NCBI RefSeq assembly: GCF_026262505.1
Contig: NC_067204.1
Coordinates: forward strand, 16,284,165 to 16,348,164
Direction of reading: 5' to 3'
Length of the DNA stretch: 64,000 bases
Origin: Trichomonas vaginalis G3
Lineage: Eukaryota; Parabasalia; Trichomonadida; Trichomonadidae
Positions within the stretch are counted from its first letter, which is position 1. Every line of letters begins with the position of its first letter. The notes beneath the pieces are model-generated. The model was given only the letters and a program-made list of their open reading frames with translations, was not told the DNA's origin and made no database searches. Below are positions 24,917 through 34,632 of the stretch, in pieces. The translations under genes and the position numbers were made by a program.

Positions 24917-25410
24917 TTAGTTGCTTTCTTCACGTCTGATCTCCAGCTTAACTGTATTTCTTCTTCGTCCGTAATGATACCAGTTACTTCCACCAGTCAA
25001 TGGGTCAAATGGTTTTTCGTAAGGGTTTCCATACATTCCCCATACATTCCATAGGGACCATACGGAAGAACTACTGGTGGAGGAAGAGTTCCATCGACTC
25101 TATTTAAATGCATTGTTTCACCTTTCATCTGGTCATTAAAGTCTTTTGCGTGTTTTGCAAACTCATCGTCCTTTCCTAAAGCATTTTCTGACTCAGTCGC
25201 AACCAAATTGGATGCTTTATTTATGAGTCCTATTTTATTTAATCTTAACTTCTTTGCAACCCAGCCTCCAATCTTTCCTTTATTTGCATCTAATGTCTTC
25301 GAAACTCTTCCTCCACTCATTTTATTTACTGCGTCATAAGCTCCAAGTGCTTTTGCTCCAAATGCTAATGCTTTTGTTCCCATTGCGCCTAAAGCTGCCC
25401 AAGCTACCAT
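24917..25410 (-). pseudogene. Gly/Ala-rich small structural-type protein
   Basis: The start reads TAAATG. The N-terminal ~40 residues are Ala/Gly-rich (WAALGAMGTKALAFGAKALG), with GGRVSK and a Lys-rich WVAKKLRLNK block, and a proline/glycine/tyrosine-rich tail. Copy D has a clear homologue (51930-52432) with the same layout: GGYKAIDGLTGGAVSKAL, then AARKLKSEKLKKLGNWVA. Small Ala/Gly- and Lys-rich proteins of this kind are often minor capsid or DNA-condensing components in adenovirus-like systems, but no family is assigned here. About one break near the end. Confidence 0.6.
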
Positions 25411-25635
25411 TTACACCATATTAAAATCATCTCTCTTCAATATTATCTCATAAAAGTTCTCGTTACTGGAGAAAGTCAATGAAACATAAACATTCTCATG
25501 GACTTCGTCCTCGCCGCGTTGCGGCTTCATAAACTTCTTTCTTATATCATCTATTCGCTTCAAAATGTCTGAACAATTGCTAACATCTTCTACAACAGTT
25601 ATTTCATCATGAATGACCTTCAAGAACAAGCTCAT
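25411..25635 (-). CDS. Small conserved Polinton protein with a double-hairpin insert, 74 aa
   Basis: Starts TAAATG; its stop abuts the start of the next gene. The N-terminal half is VIHDEITVVEDVSNC and the C-terminal half VSLTFSSNENFYEIILKRDD. The copy D homologue (51730-51929) has the same two halves joined by a shorter link: FSGEKVRVSLTFSSDEKFYE. The extra KPQRGEDEVH of copy C is encoded exactly by a GC-rich double hairpin at 25497-25527. A small alpha/beta protein of unknown role. Confidence 0.65.
   Translation of the reverse strand: MSLFLKVIHDEITVVEDVSNCSDILKRIDDIRKKFMKPQRGEDEVHENVYVSLTFSSNENFYEIILKRDDFNMV
25497..25527 (-). repeat. Double-hairpin element in the 74-aa gene
   Basis: Read on the minus strand: GCCGCAACGCGGC (5-bp stem, 3-base loop), GA, then GGACGAAGTCC (4-bp stem, 3-base loop), flanked by AA and ATG. 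The 31-nt string is identical to 38808-38838 on the plus strand and is read in the same frame in both genes. Confidence 0.75.
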
Positions 25636-26517
25636 TTAATATGCTATTAAAATCATCTCAATAATGAGTCCATCCTTTCCATCTTTAGGTAGCACAACAT
25701 CTTTCATTGAAGAAGGTTCGACAAGTCTTATGTTAAACTTACTGACAAAGTTTGTTATACTATAATGCTTCGGTGGCGAATACATGTAGTTTGAAAGACA
25801 TAATATAGATTCTTCAGCAAATTCACTTATACTGGATTTTATAACAATGTTCTCACGAGACCAAATACCACCAATTGACAATCTTGTAAGCAATCCTGCT
25901 GAACCTTCAACTGTAAACGTCGATGGTAACATTCCACGAAGGTCATCTATTGACATCTTTGAGTCACTGAATTTAAATATTTTCTTAAAGCAATCGTCAT
26001 TATCTAACCATGCAATAGCTTTGAAGTTTTCATTCGAATATACATCTGCTTCATTAAATGTAAAACCTGACTTCTTTGCAGAGATGACTTTAAAATCTAT
26101 TGAGTTTGTTTCAAAATATATATGCTATGCTAACTTCTGAAGGTAATGGATGTCCTTCCGCAGTCAGTTGTTCTCTCACTACCGTTTGAAGCTTTGTGTT
26201 AAAAACTTTCATGTCATCTCCTGTATCTAGTTCACATACACAGCAACAGGAAAACTATCTTGCTTCTTTGTTTCATCATTATATCTCAAAACATTAAAGT
26301 TCTTCAATAATATTGTTCTTCCTGCTGGAATACTTCGAACCTGTCTGATTTCAATAGCTTTCTCACCTCCTACATACTCTACCCAGTGCCTTGGATATTC
26401 ATAAGTATACTGACTTTCTTGAATTTTGGTAGGTTTCATCATAACGTGTTCATAGTATATCTTTATACTCTTGTCAGTTAGACTCGGTGCTATGTTCTGA
26501 ATATTTCTGACTTGCAT
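25636..26517 (-). pseudogene. Putative structural protein, homologue of the copy D 298-aa gene
   Basis: Divergent from the ATPase with 16 bp between start codons. The N-terminal half opens MQVRNIQNIAPSLTDKSIKI and contains RHWVEYVGGEKAIEIRQV. The C-terminal end carries WSRENIVIKSSISEF, HYSITNFVSKFNI and KDGLIIEMILIAY. The C-terminal layout is shared with the protein at 42619-43476, so the element encodes two related proteins. Broken in this copy, about two breaks. A capsid-vertex or other structural role is an inference from neighbours and paralogy. Confidence 0.65.
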
Positions 26518-26533
26518 TTTTAATGGAGATAAA

Positions 26534-27529
26534 ATGAAGCATTTAATACATGACGTAGATGAAGACATGAATGAAACTACAGACAAACTTAACTCTTCTC
26601 TCATTCTTCCTTTCAGTAAGGACTATGAGTTCTGTTCAAATGGCGTTTATTTCTATTGTGGAAAGATGGGTTCAGGTAAGACATTTAATTTAATTCGTCA
26701 TATACTCATAACAGAACGTTTAGGAAATGACTCATATTATGACCAAATCATTATATCAGCAACTTCAGACTCTATGGACTCAACAGCGAAAACATTTATG
26801 TCAAAAGTTCAAGCCTCTGTCGTTAAAGTTCCAGACAGTGAACTCATTGAATTTCTTCAACGTTACATTCGACGTAAGAGGAAATATTATGCCATCGTTG
26901 AATTTATACAGTCAGGAATGCAAAAGACTTCTGAGGAGATGGAAAGAATTATTGACAAACACCACTTACGTCAGTACTCAGGAGTTTACGATATGAAACG
27001 ACTGACAAACTACATTCTATCAAAACTTTCAAAATACCCCTTCAAAAAATATCCTTCAAACACTCTGCTCGTTTGCGACGACTTCGCTGGTAAAGGTTTA
27101 GTGTCAAAACCAGACTCACCATTAGCTAATATCATTACTAAAGTCAGACATTACCACTTAACTGTAGCAATACTTATGCAAACATGGAGGTTTTTAGCTT
27201 TAAACATAAAACGTCTCATAACTGACTTCGTTATCTTTCAAGGTTTCTCACGTTATGATATTGAACTCATTTGGAAACAGTCAGGTATAACATTACCTTT
27301 TGAAGAAATTTGGGAAGCATATAAGTCTCTCATCTCTCCTCGTTCATACCTTGAGATTCATATCATGACTAATACCATTAAAGTCAAAAATATTCCATGG
27401 GAACGACCAACATTGTTTTTAAAGTTTAACCTTCAATTGACTGATGGTAAACAAATTCCATGCATCTCTGTCGCCATTTCTGTTAATATTTTTGCTGTCA
27501 TTCATATCATCCACTTCCCCATCCGTTAG
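26534..27529 (+). CDS. A32/FtsK-type genome-packaging ATPase
   Basis: Polinton packaging ATPase of the HerA/FtsK superfamily, which drives DNA into preformed capsids. Walker A GKMGSGKT lies at about residues 43-50 after a YFYCG beta strand; Walker B-like NTLLVCDDFAG lies near residue 180; a polar sensor-like stretch follows at HYHLTVAILMQTWR. The usual length in the sister copies is a little under 300 residues, ending WERPTLF; the open frame here runs on past that, so the last ~35 residues are doubtful. The start TAAAATG lies 16 bp from the start of the divergent structural gene, implying a shared promoter. A homologue with the same motifs is present in copy D. Confidence 0.88.
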   Translation: MKHLIHDVDEDMNETTDKLNSSLILPFSKDYEFCSNGVYFYCGKMGSGKTFNLIRHILITERLGNDSYYDQIIISATSDSMDSTAKTFMSKVQASVVKVPDSELIEFLQRYIRRKRKYYAIVEFIQSGMQKTSEEMERIIDKHHLRQYSGVYDMKRLTNYILSKLSKYPFKKYPSNTLLVCDDFAGKGLVSKPDSPLANIITKVRHYHLTVAILMQTWRFLALNIKRLITDFVIFQGFSRYDIELIWKQSGITLPFEEIWEAYKSLISPRSYLEIHIMTNTIKVKNIPWERPTLFLKFNLQLTDGKQIPCISVAISVNIFAVIHIIHFPIR

Positions 27530-27811
27530 CTTTTGAGGATATGCGTTAGAATAGCTGTTCTTAAATGAAGGCTTTTCACCTTTGAGAGCATAAACTCTAT
27601 AACTTTCTGCATACTTTATGTTTGAACCTCCTGAGCCATCATTGACATAAATTTTTATAGGCTTCCACCCTTTGTTCATGTTCCTGCTTCTTCCCTTAGC
27701 TCTTTTGTTCAGTAGTTCTACATCTTTATACACAGCACCTGTCTCAGTGAATTCAACAATATTTTCATTCGTTAGCTTTACATTCAAACCCTTGTCGAGT
27801 ATATTGTTCAT
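27419..27811 (-). CDS. Conserved Polinton protein, ~130 aa
   Basis: Begins MNNILDKGLNVKL, the start used by the copy D homologue at 49230; the frame stays open further upstream but that part overlaps the divergent gene. Features: GAVYKDVE, the basic KAKGRSRNMN, NDGSGGSNIKYAES, and NINRNGDRDAWNLF near the end. All four blocks are conserved in copy D. Tail-to-tail with the ATPase. No known fold recognised; likely virion or assembly protein from context. Confidence 0.62.
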   Translation of the reverse strand: MNNILDKGLNVKLTNENIVEFTETGAVYKDVELLNKRAKGRSRNMNKGWKPIKIYVNDGSGGSNIKYAESYRVYALKGEKPSFKNSYSNAYPQKLTDGEVDDMNDSKNINRNGDRDAWNLFTISQLKVKL

Positions 27812-27845
27812 TTCATACATATAAAAGGTTTTTATTCTATATGAA

Positions 27846-28460
27846 ATGAGAAGCAAATCCATCTTAGCTGGTGCCGTTAATGTTCCAATTGAACCAACAT
27901 CAAATGTTGACTCACGAACGACAAACAATATTGTCATAAAGAACTATAGTTCAGAGTGTTTGAAAGAAAAAGAACCAGAACTGAAATCCGTGAATTTAAA
28001 CACAGCTTCAAACGCTAACGCTACATCAGATGTTAAGTTAGAGTATCCACCACTGGACCAAATTCTTTCAAGAGAAGCCAACGACAACCCTTACACAAAT
28101 GTTCAAACAAATCCTTCAGATAACGTAGACCATTACCTTCTTCAGTTATACCAAACAATTTTACTCAAAGACGATAAGAAGCTTTTGACAAATCTTATAA
28201 GCAAGAACCAAATAATTCTAACAAAGGAGGACCTTGAAAATGTTATATCACGAATAACAGGGAAACAATGTGTCATTGACTATCTCGACCCTGAAATCGA
28301 ATGCTGTGGTCAAACGCCACCATTCATGAAAATAGGTAACATCCGCATCATTGAAACACCAGGAACTACAGGAGTTGAGTTTAAGTATAAATATTCGAAT
28401 GAATATACAAAACTTTCAACAGAATATAAACTTTGTTTGAAATATGTTTTAGTAAATTAA
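27846..28460 (+). CDS. Conserved Polinton protein, 204 aa
   Basis: MRSKSILAGAVNVPIEPTSN opens a polar, probably disordered N-terminal ~110 residues. The C-terminal ~90 residues look folded: ILTKEDLENVISRITGKQCV, then CCGQTPPFMKIGNIRIIETP. The copy D homologue (48545-49194) shares both halves but differs in the linker, where it has its own double-hairpin element. Divergent from the preceding gene across 34 bp and overlapping the stop of the next convergent gene. Function unknown. Confidence 0.62.
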   Translation: MRSKSILAGAVNVPIEPTSNVDSRTTNNIVIKNYSSECLKEKEPELKSVNLNTASNANATSDVKLEYPPLDQILSREANDNPYTNVQTNPSDNVDHYLLQLYQTILLKDDKKLLTNLISKNQIILTKEDLENVISRITGKQCVIDYLDPEIECCGQTPPFMKIGNIRIIETPGTTGVEFKYKYSNEYTKLSTEYKLCLKYVLVN

Positions 28461-28726
28461 AGCAATTTGTAATATCTATCCAAAACTTCTTCAACAGTAT
28501 CGAACTCATCTTCATAATGCAAACCTAATCTTATTGACTTGGTGCAGTTTTCACTAACACAATATAGCGCTTTGCGCTCGGCGCCTTTGACGCCTTTTTC
28601 TGTTCTCTTGACTGACATAACTAATTCATTTGTTTCATCAAACAGCAACAACCAAAGTTCATGACCTAATACATAACATTCATACTTTATATTTTTAGCT
28701 CTGAGTTCTCTTGTAAGCTGTTGCAT
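28457..28726 (-). CDS. Small Polinton protein with a double-hairpin insert, 89 aa
   Basis: The start reads TAAATG. Segments: YECYVLGHELWLLLFDETNE (probable beta strands), KGVKGAERKAL (encoded by the GC-rich hairpins at 28566-28594), then CVSENCTKSIRLGLHYEDEF. No counterpart in copy D at this place. It overlaps the end of the 258-aa gene on the same strand by about 40 bases, an arrangement kept in copy A. Function unknown. Confidence 0.6.
   Translation of the reverse strand: MQQLTRELRAKNIKYECYVLGHELWLLLFDETNELVMSVKRTEKGVKGAERKALYCVSENCTKSIRLGLHYEDEFDTVEEVLDRYYKLL
28566..28594. repeat. Double-hairpin element in the 89-aa gene
   Basis: AGCGCTTTGCGCT (5-bp stem, 3-base loop), one base, then GGCGCCTTTGACGCC (stem with one wobble pair). 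Same architecture as 25497-25527 but a different sequence; in frame, no stop introduced. Confidence 0.6.
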
Positions 28727-29463
28727 TTAATATTTTCTAAAAAGTCAACTTCAACAGTCATTCGCACTGGTGCCTTCAGTTCTACAGGCTCGCCTTGAAA
28801 GTCAACAAGTCTGAATTGCATGTCTTTCAAATTATGAGGACTAATGCGAATCCATTTACCTAAATGAGTTGCTATGACAGGAACGTTTGGAATGAACATT
28901 GAATTGACTGCATAACAGAAAGACTTATATTCTACTGAACCTTTACTATTAACTCCTGAAATGCCTGTGACATTAGCTATTTTAGACTCAATGTACAAAC
29001 AATTACCATAACATACGTATGGAACAGATTTCATCTCAATCGTTTTGTCAACACTTTTCAAAGGAAATGTCATATGGTATGCTCCCAGAAGCAATTGAAC
29101 TCTATGACTCATTCGTGTTATCTTAAACTCCTTCGCATAACTGAACTTCAAAACTCCTGCAATAAGTTTAACATTCATTAAGTTTTCTTCGTTCTCCTTG
29201 TTTATTGTAGTATTTATGAGCGCATTTAACACTCCAGCTAATGTTTCCATCTTATATTCTACATTATTGTGAAATCTTATTTCATGCTTCTTTCCATCTA
29301 TTTCAAACTCCATGAAATCTGTTTCATCTGTTATGACAAAAGTTGCGATAGTATTGAAGTCAACAACTCTGAAAGCAAGTGCTTCATTCTGAAGACCTAA
29401 GTTTGTTTGTAGCTTTACTATTCCGTATTCGTTTGGGTCTGTACTTTGCAAATAGAACAACAT
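28687..29463 (-). CDS. Putative capsid-related protein, 258 aa
   Basis: MLFYLQSTDPNEYG begins a mostly beta-strand sequence. The middle has KITRMSHRVQLLLGAYHMTF and the end has GKWIRISPHNLKDMQFRLVD followed by GEPVELKAPVRMTVEVDF. The last pattern (short strand, L-D-x-x-G, Val-rich closing strand) is what one sees at the C-terminal end of jelly-roll minor capsid proteins, so a penton or penton-associated role is possible but unproven. The copy D homologue begins at 47759. It diverges from the fibre gene with only 17 bp between start codons in C, and the D pair keeps a similar spacing, pointing to coordinated expression with the fibre. Confidence 0.65.
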   Translation of the reverse strand: MLFYLQSTDPNEYGIVKLQTNLGLQNEALAFRVVDFNTIATFVITDETDFMEFEIDGKKHEIRFHNNVEYKMETLAGVLNALINTTINKENEENLMNVKLIAGVLKFSYAKEFKITRMSHRVQLLLGAYHMTFPLKSVDKTIEMKSVPYVCYGNCLYIESKIANVTGISGVNSKGSVEYKSFCYAVNSMFIPNVPVIATHLGKWIRISPHNLKDMQFRLVDFQGEPVELKAPVRMTVEVDFLENIKCNSLQENSELKI

Positions 29464-29480
29464 TTTATTCTCATTAAAAT
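29464..29480. promoter_or_regulatory. 17-bp divergent intergenic region, structural protein and fibre
   Basis: The two start codons face away from each other across TTTATTCTCATTAAAAT. Copy D has an analogous short A/T spacer (47740-47758). The spacer is too short for two separate promoters, so core elements must overlap the coding starts. Confidence 0.45.
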
Positions 29481-32400
29481 ATGACTATTGCTGCATATGC
29501 GTATGAAACAAATGAAGCAAGAAGAGCACATGAACTAGTAAACGAAAACTCAACTTTAACCATTGAAGGCAATGATTTAGTCATTGACGATGGAAAAACT
29601 AAAAAAGTCATTGATTTCGATACTTTTAACACTTATGACCCATTCATTACAACAAGCAAGGTTCCTATCATAAATGATGGAACGGTGCAATATATAAATT
29701 CTACAGTAGATGCCTCATTAGTGAAAGTACTGAATGTTCTCATTGAATTGTTAAAGAGCTTTCGATTTGACGACAACATTAAATGCCTAAAGAATTTAGT
29801 CATGAATGAGAAACAAATTCTCGGCGTTGCTGGTAGCAGTAATGATGTACACCTTATGACATTAGAATATTATAACGAACATAAAGATGAACTGAAAGGA
29901 GAGAAGGGTGACACCGGACCTCAAGGACCACAAGGAATACAAGGAATACAAGGAATACAAGGACCTCAAGGCGAAAACGGTTTGGATGGAAAGGATGGAA
30001 AGGATGGAAAAACTGCTAAATCATGGATATGGGACCTTATAAATACTGGTTTAACAGCTGCTTCATATGGAGTTCTTCAATACCAAATCGGAAAGATATG
30101 GGCAGTACTTGGTGAAGAAGTTTTAAATGACGTTAAAAATGCTTTGAACTTCATTTCAAATGGTTCGGATACTATTAAAACTTTATCTGGTTGGATGCAA
30201 GAAACAAGGAGTCAAATAGATACTGTAAGACGTATAGCAAACAATGCACGTACGGGATTGGATACTTTACGACAAGCACAAAATACACTAAAGGAAGCAA
30301 ATGATATTCTTGGCTCAGTATCAGACATGCATGAAGATTGGCTTAAAGGTATTGACAAATCTTTAAAAAATCACAGTCAGTCTATTGCTGACTACAAGAA
30401 AAGTATAGATTTTTTACATAGTGCTATGGACGTACATGATGGAAGCATAAGGAACTTACTTAATGCTAACAATAACTTACCAGGAACTATTAAAGCATTT
30501 ATAAAGTCCTTTGTAAAACCCGGTGCTCTAACATTTAGGTCTTTGAGAGCAAGAGCATTGAAGTCAAGAGATGCAGAAACTCCAACAGAAGGAACTGAAA
30601 CAACAGAAACTCCAGAAGAACCACCAAAACCAACAGCTAATGAAATATTGTTCGAATATTTTCCAAGGTACTCTGTTCTCATTGCATACATTCAAGAAAT
30701 ACTTAAGAAAGCAGACTTGACTTTAGGAGATGATGAAAGTTCTGTATATCTTTCGTTCCAGTTTCAAATAGCAGAACTTTTGAGACAGATATGCTTAATG
30801 TATGACAACATCTCTGATTTCACAAGATATGATGACGACCATGACCCCGAACACGGTGAAGAAGAAGTTTTACAAACATCCATTAAGACAGGAAAGGTTT
30901 TAACACAAAGTCTCATTATTGACACCAAAGATGGCGAAGTGGACGTTCTTCAAGAGCTGAAGAAAAATACTTCTTCGGGAGGTGGTGGTAGGCATGAACT
31001 TGAAATAAATGAGATAGAAGAGAAATTAGCCGAAAAAGCAGATAAAGAACATAAACACAATATCTCCGATATAAATGAACTTCAAGCTACATTAAATAGT
31101 AAAGCGGACAAAAATGAACTTGACGCAATGAACAAAGTTTTGAAATCTCATAAACACAATATCTCCGATATAAATGAACTTCAAGCTACATTAAATAGTA
31201 AAGCGGACAAGAACCATGTTCATTATATAACTTCAGACGAACAGATTATAACGGACTACCATGGATATTTAACACGAAGTGATGAAGCGAAGACAAAAAA
31301 TGTTAATGAAAGAAGATATAAATACATTCGTGCTAAAGGTTATGACATAAGCTGTACTGTACAGTATGATGTAGCTAAAGCACCAGAAGCATTTGGTTAT
31401 ACCGGTGAAATTTATGCCTCTACTTTCAATGTTAACGGTGTATTAGTTGAACCAAGATTTACTTTGAGAGTTAAGGCAAAAATAACGTTTGAAGATGCTA
31501 TTAAAAGTAAAGCTGACAAAGTTGAACTCGAAGCAATGAACAAAGTTTTGAAATCTCATAAACACAACATCTCCGATATAAATGAACTTCAAGCTACATT
31601 AGACAGTAAAGCTGACAAGAACCATACACATAAATCCTTCACTACTGTTAGAGCAGACGACATAATATTGAACTTTGACCTTGGTTCAAGTGCACCATTA
31701 GAAAATCCAAGTACAAGCGTAAAAGATACTCTTAACAGTTTAGATAAGAGTTGCAGGAACATTGAAAGTCATGCCAGAAACTTTGAAGCATATGAACTAC
31801 CAACAATGTTAGATAAGAAAGCAGATAAAACTTATGTGGATGCAGAACTAACAAAGAAATTTTCGAAACCAGATACAATGACATTTACAACAGAAATTAT
31901 AAATGGTGAACCAGCAACTCCATTTGAATTTGTTAGAGGTCTTCAACCAGATACTTTTGAATTTTTCTTGGATAATTCTATTGAACTAACATTACATTAT
32001 AAAAGTGGAACAAATGCAACATTTCATCCGGGAGATACATTCCAAATGGTATTTAATGACATAAGTTCTTTAGAATATGTTTATAGAGTTATGAGCATAT
32101 ATGATTTAATATATCCTATAGGAGCTGTTTATACGTCTATGAATCCAATAAATCCAAACACTTTATTTGGTGGTAGATGGTATGAAATAGTTGACAGTTT
32201 TCCATTCTACACTAATACGCAGTCAATGAAGATGGGAGGTTCAAAGAAAATAGGTATTGAAAACCTTCCTTCACATATGCATAGGTTCAGTGGAAGAACA
32301 TCTGTGGAAGGAAACCATTCACATTCAATAACAAAAAGAGGTTATAAATCTTGCAGCGGGTTCGAATAGACAGGGAATGAACAGATATGATATCTCAGAT

Positions 32401-32547
32401 GACCCCAAAGATGTTAGCACAGGTATTTTCTGTGGAACTGCAGGAAATCATACGCATGTTGTAGCTGGTATTACAGACCCAGCAGGTAATGGAAAAGATT
32501 ATATGCCTCCTTATATAACAATGCACGCTTGGATACGAGTTGGTTAA
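29481..32547 (+). pseudogene. Long fibre: collagen-like stalk and phage tail-collar-type end
   Basis: Domain order: an N-terminal attachment-like region of ~135 residues (MTIAAYAYETNEARR..., shared with copy D); collagen-like Gly-X-Y repeats at about 140-177 (GEKGDTGPQGPQGIQ...); a long helical stalk with a glycine/alanine hinge; an acidic Thr/Pro-rich linker (TPTEGTETTETPEEPPKP); three copies of HKHNISDINELQATL each next to SKADKN; and a C-terminal region with YPIGAVYTSMNPINP, FGGRWYEI, NLPSHMHRF, GNHSHS and later HTHV. The last features are typical of phage tail-collar/short-tail-fibre proteins, where HxH motifs bind metal in a trimeric receptor-binding tip. Probably a trimeric receptor-binding fibre. 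About one break near the end. Confidence 0.8.
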
Positions 32548-32566
32548 AATCTTTAACTTTACATAA

Positions 32567-33651
32567 ATGAGCTTGAAAGAAGTATTCGAACAACATCCAT
32601 GGAGGTCATTTAAGAATTCAATGAAGCTGCAAAGAGTTGGGGATTTACTAACAGAGCTGAAGTGAAAAGGTTCTTTGACAAAAATGTTGTACATCAAACA
32701 AAAATAAACCCTTACGACTACTTTTTACCAATTTACTCCAACACTCCTGACGCATACCAATTTGACACTCTCATTCAAAGCAGAAAAGGAGGACATAAAC
32801 CATTCCTCATCTTCATAAATGTTAACACTCGTAAAGCATATGCATATCCAATGAAAAATAAAGGAACTCGTGAAGTGTTAAGAGTTTTACAAAAGTTTGT
32901 GGCAGAACATCATCCAACTTCATTAACATCAGACCAAGACAGTGCATACCTCAGCAATGAAATCACAGAATTTCTCATTAAGCATAACATAACTCACTAC
33001 ACTACTGAAGACCATAACCATAACATACTCGGCATCATAAACCGCTTCATAAGAACGCTCAGAGATTTAAATCAAGAGCGAGACTTTACCGAAGAAACAA
33101 TGAAACATTTTCTCGAAGTATATAATTCCTCAACACATTCTACAACAGGACATACACCAAATTCAATGACACAACAACAAGAAGAAAAGTATATACAAAA
33201 GAAACGAAGCCAAACACAAAATATCAGAAATTCAACACAATTTACCCTCATTCCTGGTACAAAAGTTCGTGTAGTTCTTGACGACAAACCGTTGACAAAG
33301 AAACGTTTAAGGTTAAGTAGAAACTATTATATCGTAGACTCTACACAAGGTAATGGATATCTTATAAAAGCTGCTGACGACTCCATAGCATTTTATCCTC
33401 GTCATAAATTAGTTGAAAGTAGTAATGGCAAACTTGCTGAAACCATTGACGAAGCAAAGCGAGGAGTGGTTATTGAAATACTTGGCTACAACATAAACGA
33501 TGACACTTATAAAGTAAGATATGAAGGAGGTGTTGAAGATGTTATACCATCTAAGAACTTGAGAGAGTCAAAGCCAACACATCTGGGACCATTAGAGCGG
33601 GAGTACTGGAAAGACAAAAATATGCCAGAAAGAATAAGAAAATTCTTCTAA
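32567..33651 (+). pseudogene. rve-family (retroviral-type) integrase
   Basis: Polinton integrase, which joins element termini to host DNA and is expected to make 6-bp target duplications. The rve core runs from about YQFDTLIQSRKGGHKPF through SLTSDQDSAYLSNEI to ILGIINRFIRTLRDLNQ. A C-terminal segment (VIEILGYNINDDTYKVRYEG then VEDVIPSKNL) resembles a chromodomain/SH3-like targeting module, as known in Polinton integrases. It follows the fibre gene by 19 bp on the same strand with a TAAATG start, so it probably belongs to the same expression class. About one break, near the start. Confidence 0.82.
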
Positions 33652-33726
33652 ACTTTTTCATTAGATGTAAATCAGACATGAATGAGAACAGTCATGATAT
33701 CATTAATGGTACCATTTATTTACACC

Positions 33727-33790
33727 AAAAAATAATGTTTATGTTAGAATGTTAGATCTAACACGTTTTCTAACCACTTTTCTAACATGG
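33727..33790. repeat. Left inverted repeat of the accessory cassette
   Basis: AAAAATAATGTTTATGTTAG then AATGTTAGATCTAACACG and TTTTCTAACCACTTTTCTAACATG. Its reverse complement matches 36043-36100 almost base for base over ~60 bp. Confidence 0.8.
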
Positions 33791-33847
33791 TCTAAAACTC
33801 TCGAAAATCATGAATTTTTGACATTTCCTTATGAAAGAAAAATAACG

Positions 33848-33889
33848 CTAATTTTTTCTAAGAAAAATTTTTATCTTGTATGTAAAGAT
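33848..33889 (+). promoter_or_regulatory. T-rich leader of cassette gene X
   Basis: CTAATTTTTTCTAAG, a T-run, then TTTATCTTGTATGTAAAGAT directly before ATG. The TATGTAAxGA tail recurs before the KilA-N-like gene. Distinct from the TAAATG starts of the structural genes. Confidence 0.4.
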
Positions 33890-34522
33890 ATGATTTCAAC
33901 AATCGGCACAACAACAATTCAAACTACAGCACCAAACTCGTTAGTCATGAATCCAACATCTATGTTAGTAGAGATGAAAAGCTTCATTCCTTCTTCATAT
34001 ACTTTCGAAACAAAAATCCAGAAGATAAAGCAAGAACTTTTAACAAGTAATTTAGACTGTAGTGCGAAAGATGAAACAAATGAACAGTATCTTTATGAAA
34101 TGCAGGACATTATTGACCATTTACCCAAATTGCCTGAAATCCAACAACAAAAACTAACTATTCCTGAATTCGACGAAATTGAAGTCAAAACAACTGACTC
34201 AGTAGAAATAAAGAAGTTCATACGTAAAGTAAATTATGAATTCCTTGGTTTTCATTGCAACCATAAAGTTATGGACAAAGATTGCGACATGGTTTATAAG
34301 AATGTTTCTGACATATATAAATCTGAAGAATTTAAGACCTACGATAACTTTGTTTCATTAGTTGCTGAATGTGTTTGGGAAATAAGAGATAAAGATAGAA
34401 GAGGCAAAGTATGGAACGAACAACTAAGACCCGCTATGTTTGAGATGAAGAGAGCAATTGACGCCTTAGTTGTTTTAGCAGGTCAAATTTTGTTATATAC
34501 GAAAACGATAAAAACAGTTTGA
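33890..34522 (+). CDS. Cassette gene X, unknown, ~210 aa
   Basis: The start MISTIGTTTIQTTAP is chosen because it follows the conserved T-rich leader; the frame is open upstream but enters the cassette repeat. The N-terminus is Thr/Ser-rich. The middle is acidic and helical (KIQKIKQELL, MQDIIDHLPKLPEI), followed by GFHCNHKVMDKDCDMVY, which has a Cys/His spacing that could bind metal, and a helical C-terminal third (AIDALVVLAGQILLYTKTI) that could be amphipathic. No family recognised. It immediately precedes the hairpin array and is paired with gene Y inside the same inverted repeats. Confidence 0.55.
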   Translation: MISTIGTTTIQTTAPNSLVMNPTSMLVEMKSFIPSSYTFETKIQKIKQELLTSNLDCSAKDETNEQYLYEMQDIIDHLPKLPEIQQQKLTIPEFDEIEVKTTDSVEIKKFIRKVNYEFLGFHCNHKVMDKDCDMVYKNVSDIYKSEEFKTYDNFVSLVAECVWEIRDKDRRGKVWNEQLRPAMFEMKRAIDALVVLAGQILLYTKTIKTV

Positions 34523-34632
34523 CAGAAAAGTGACAACTTTACGTGTCAAAAATATAAAAAGTGATATTTTATTCATCATTATCTTCTTCATAATTTATTT
34601 CATATTCTTCGTCTTACCAACAAAAGATGGGA
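34523..34632. other. AT-rich gap before the hairpin array
   Basis: Contains GTGACAACTTTACGTGTCA, a weak inverted repeat, and TTCATCATTATCTTCTTCAT. No open frame of note. Confidence 0.4.
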
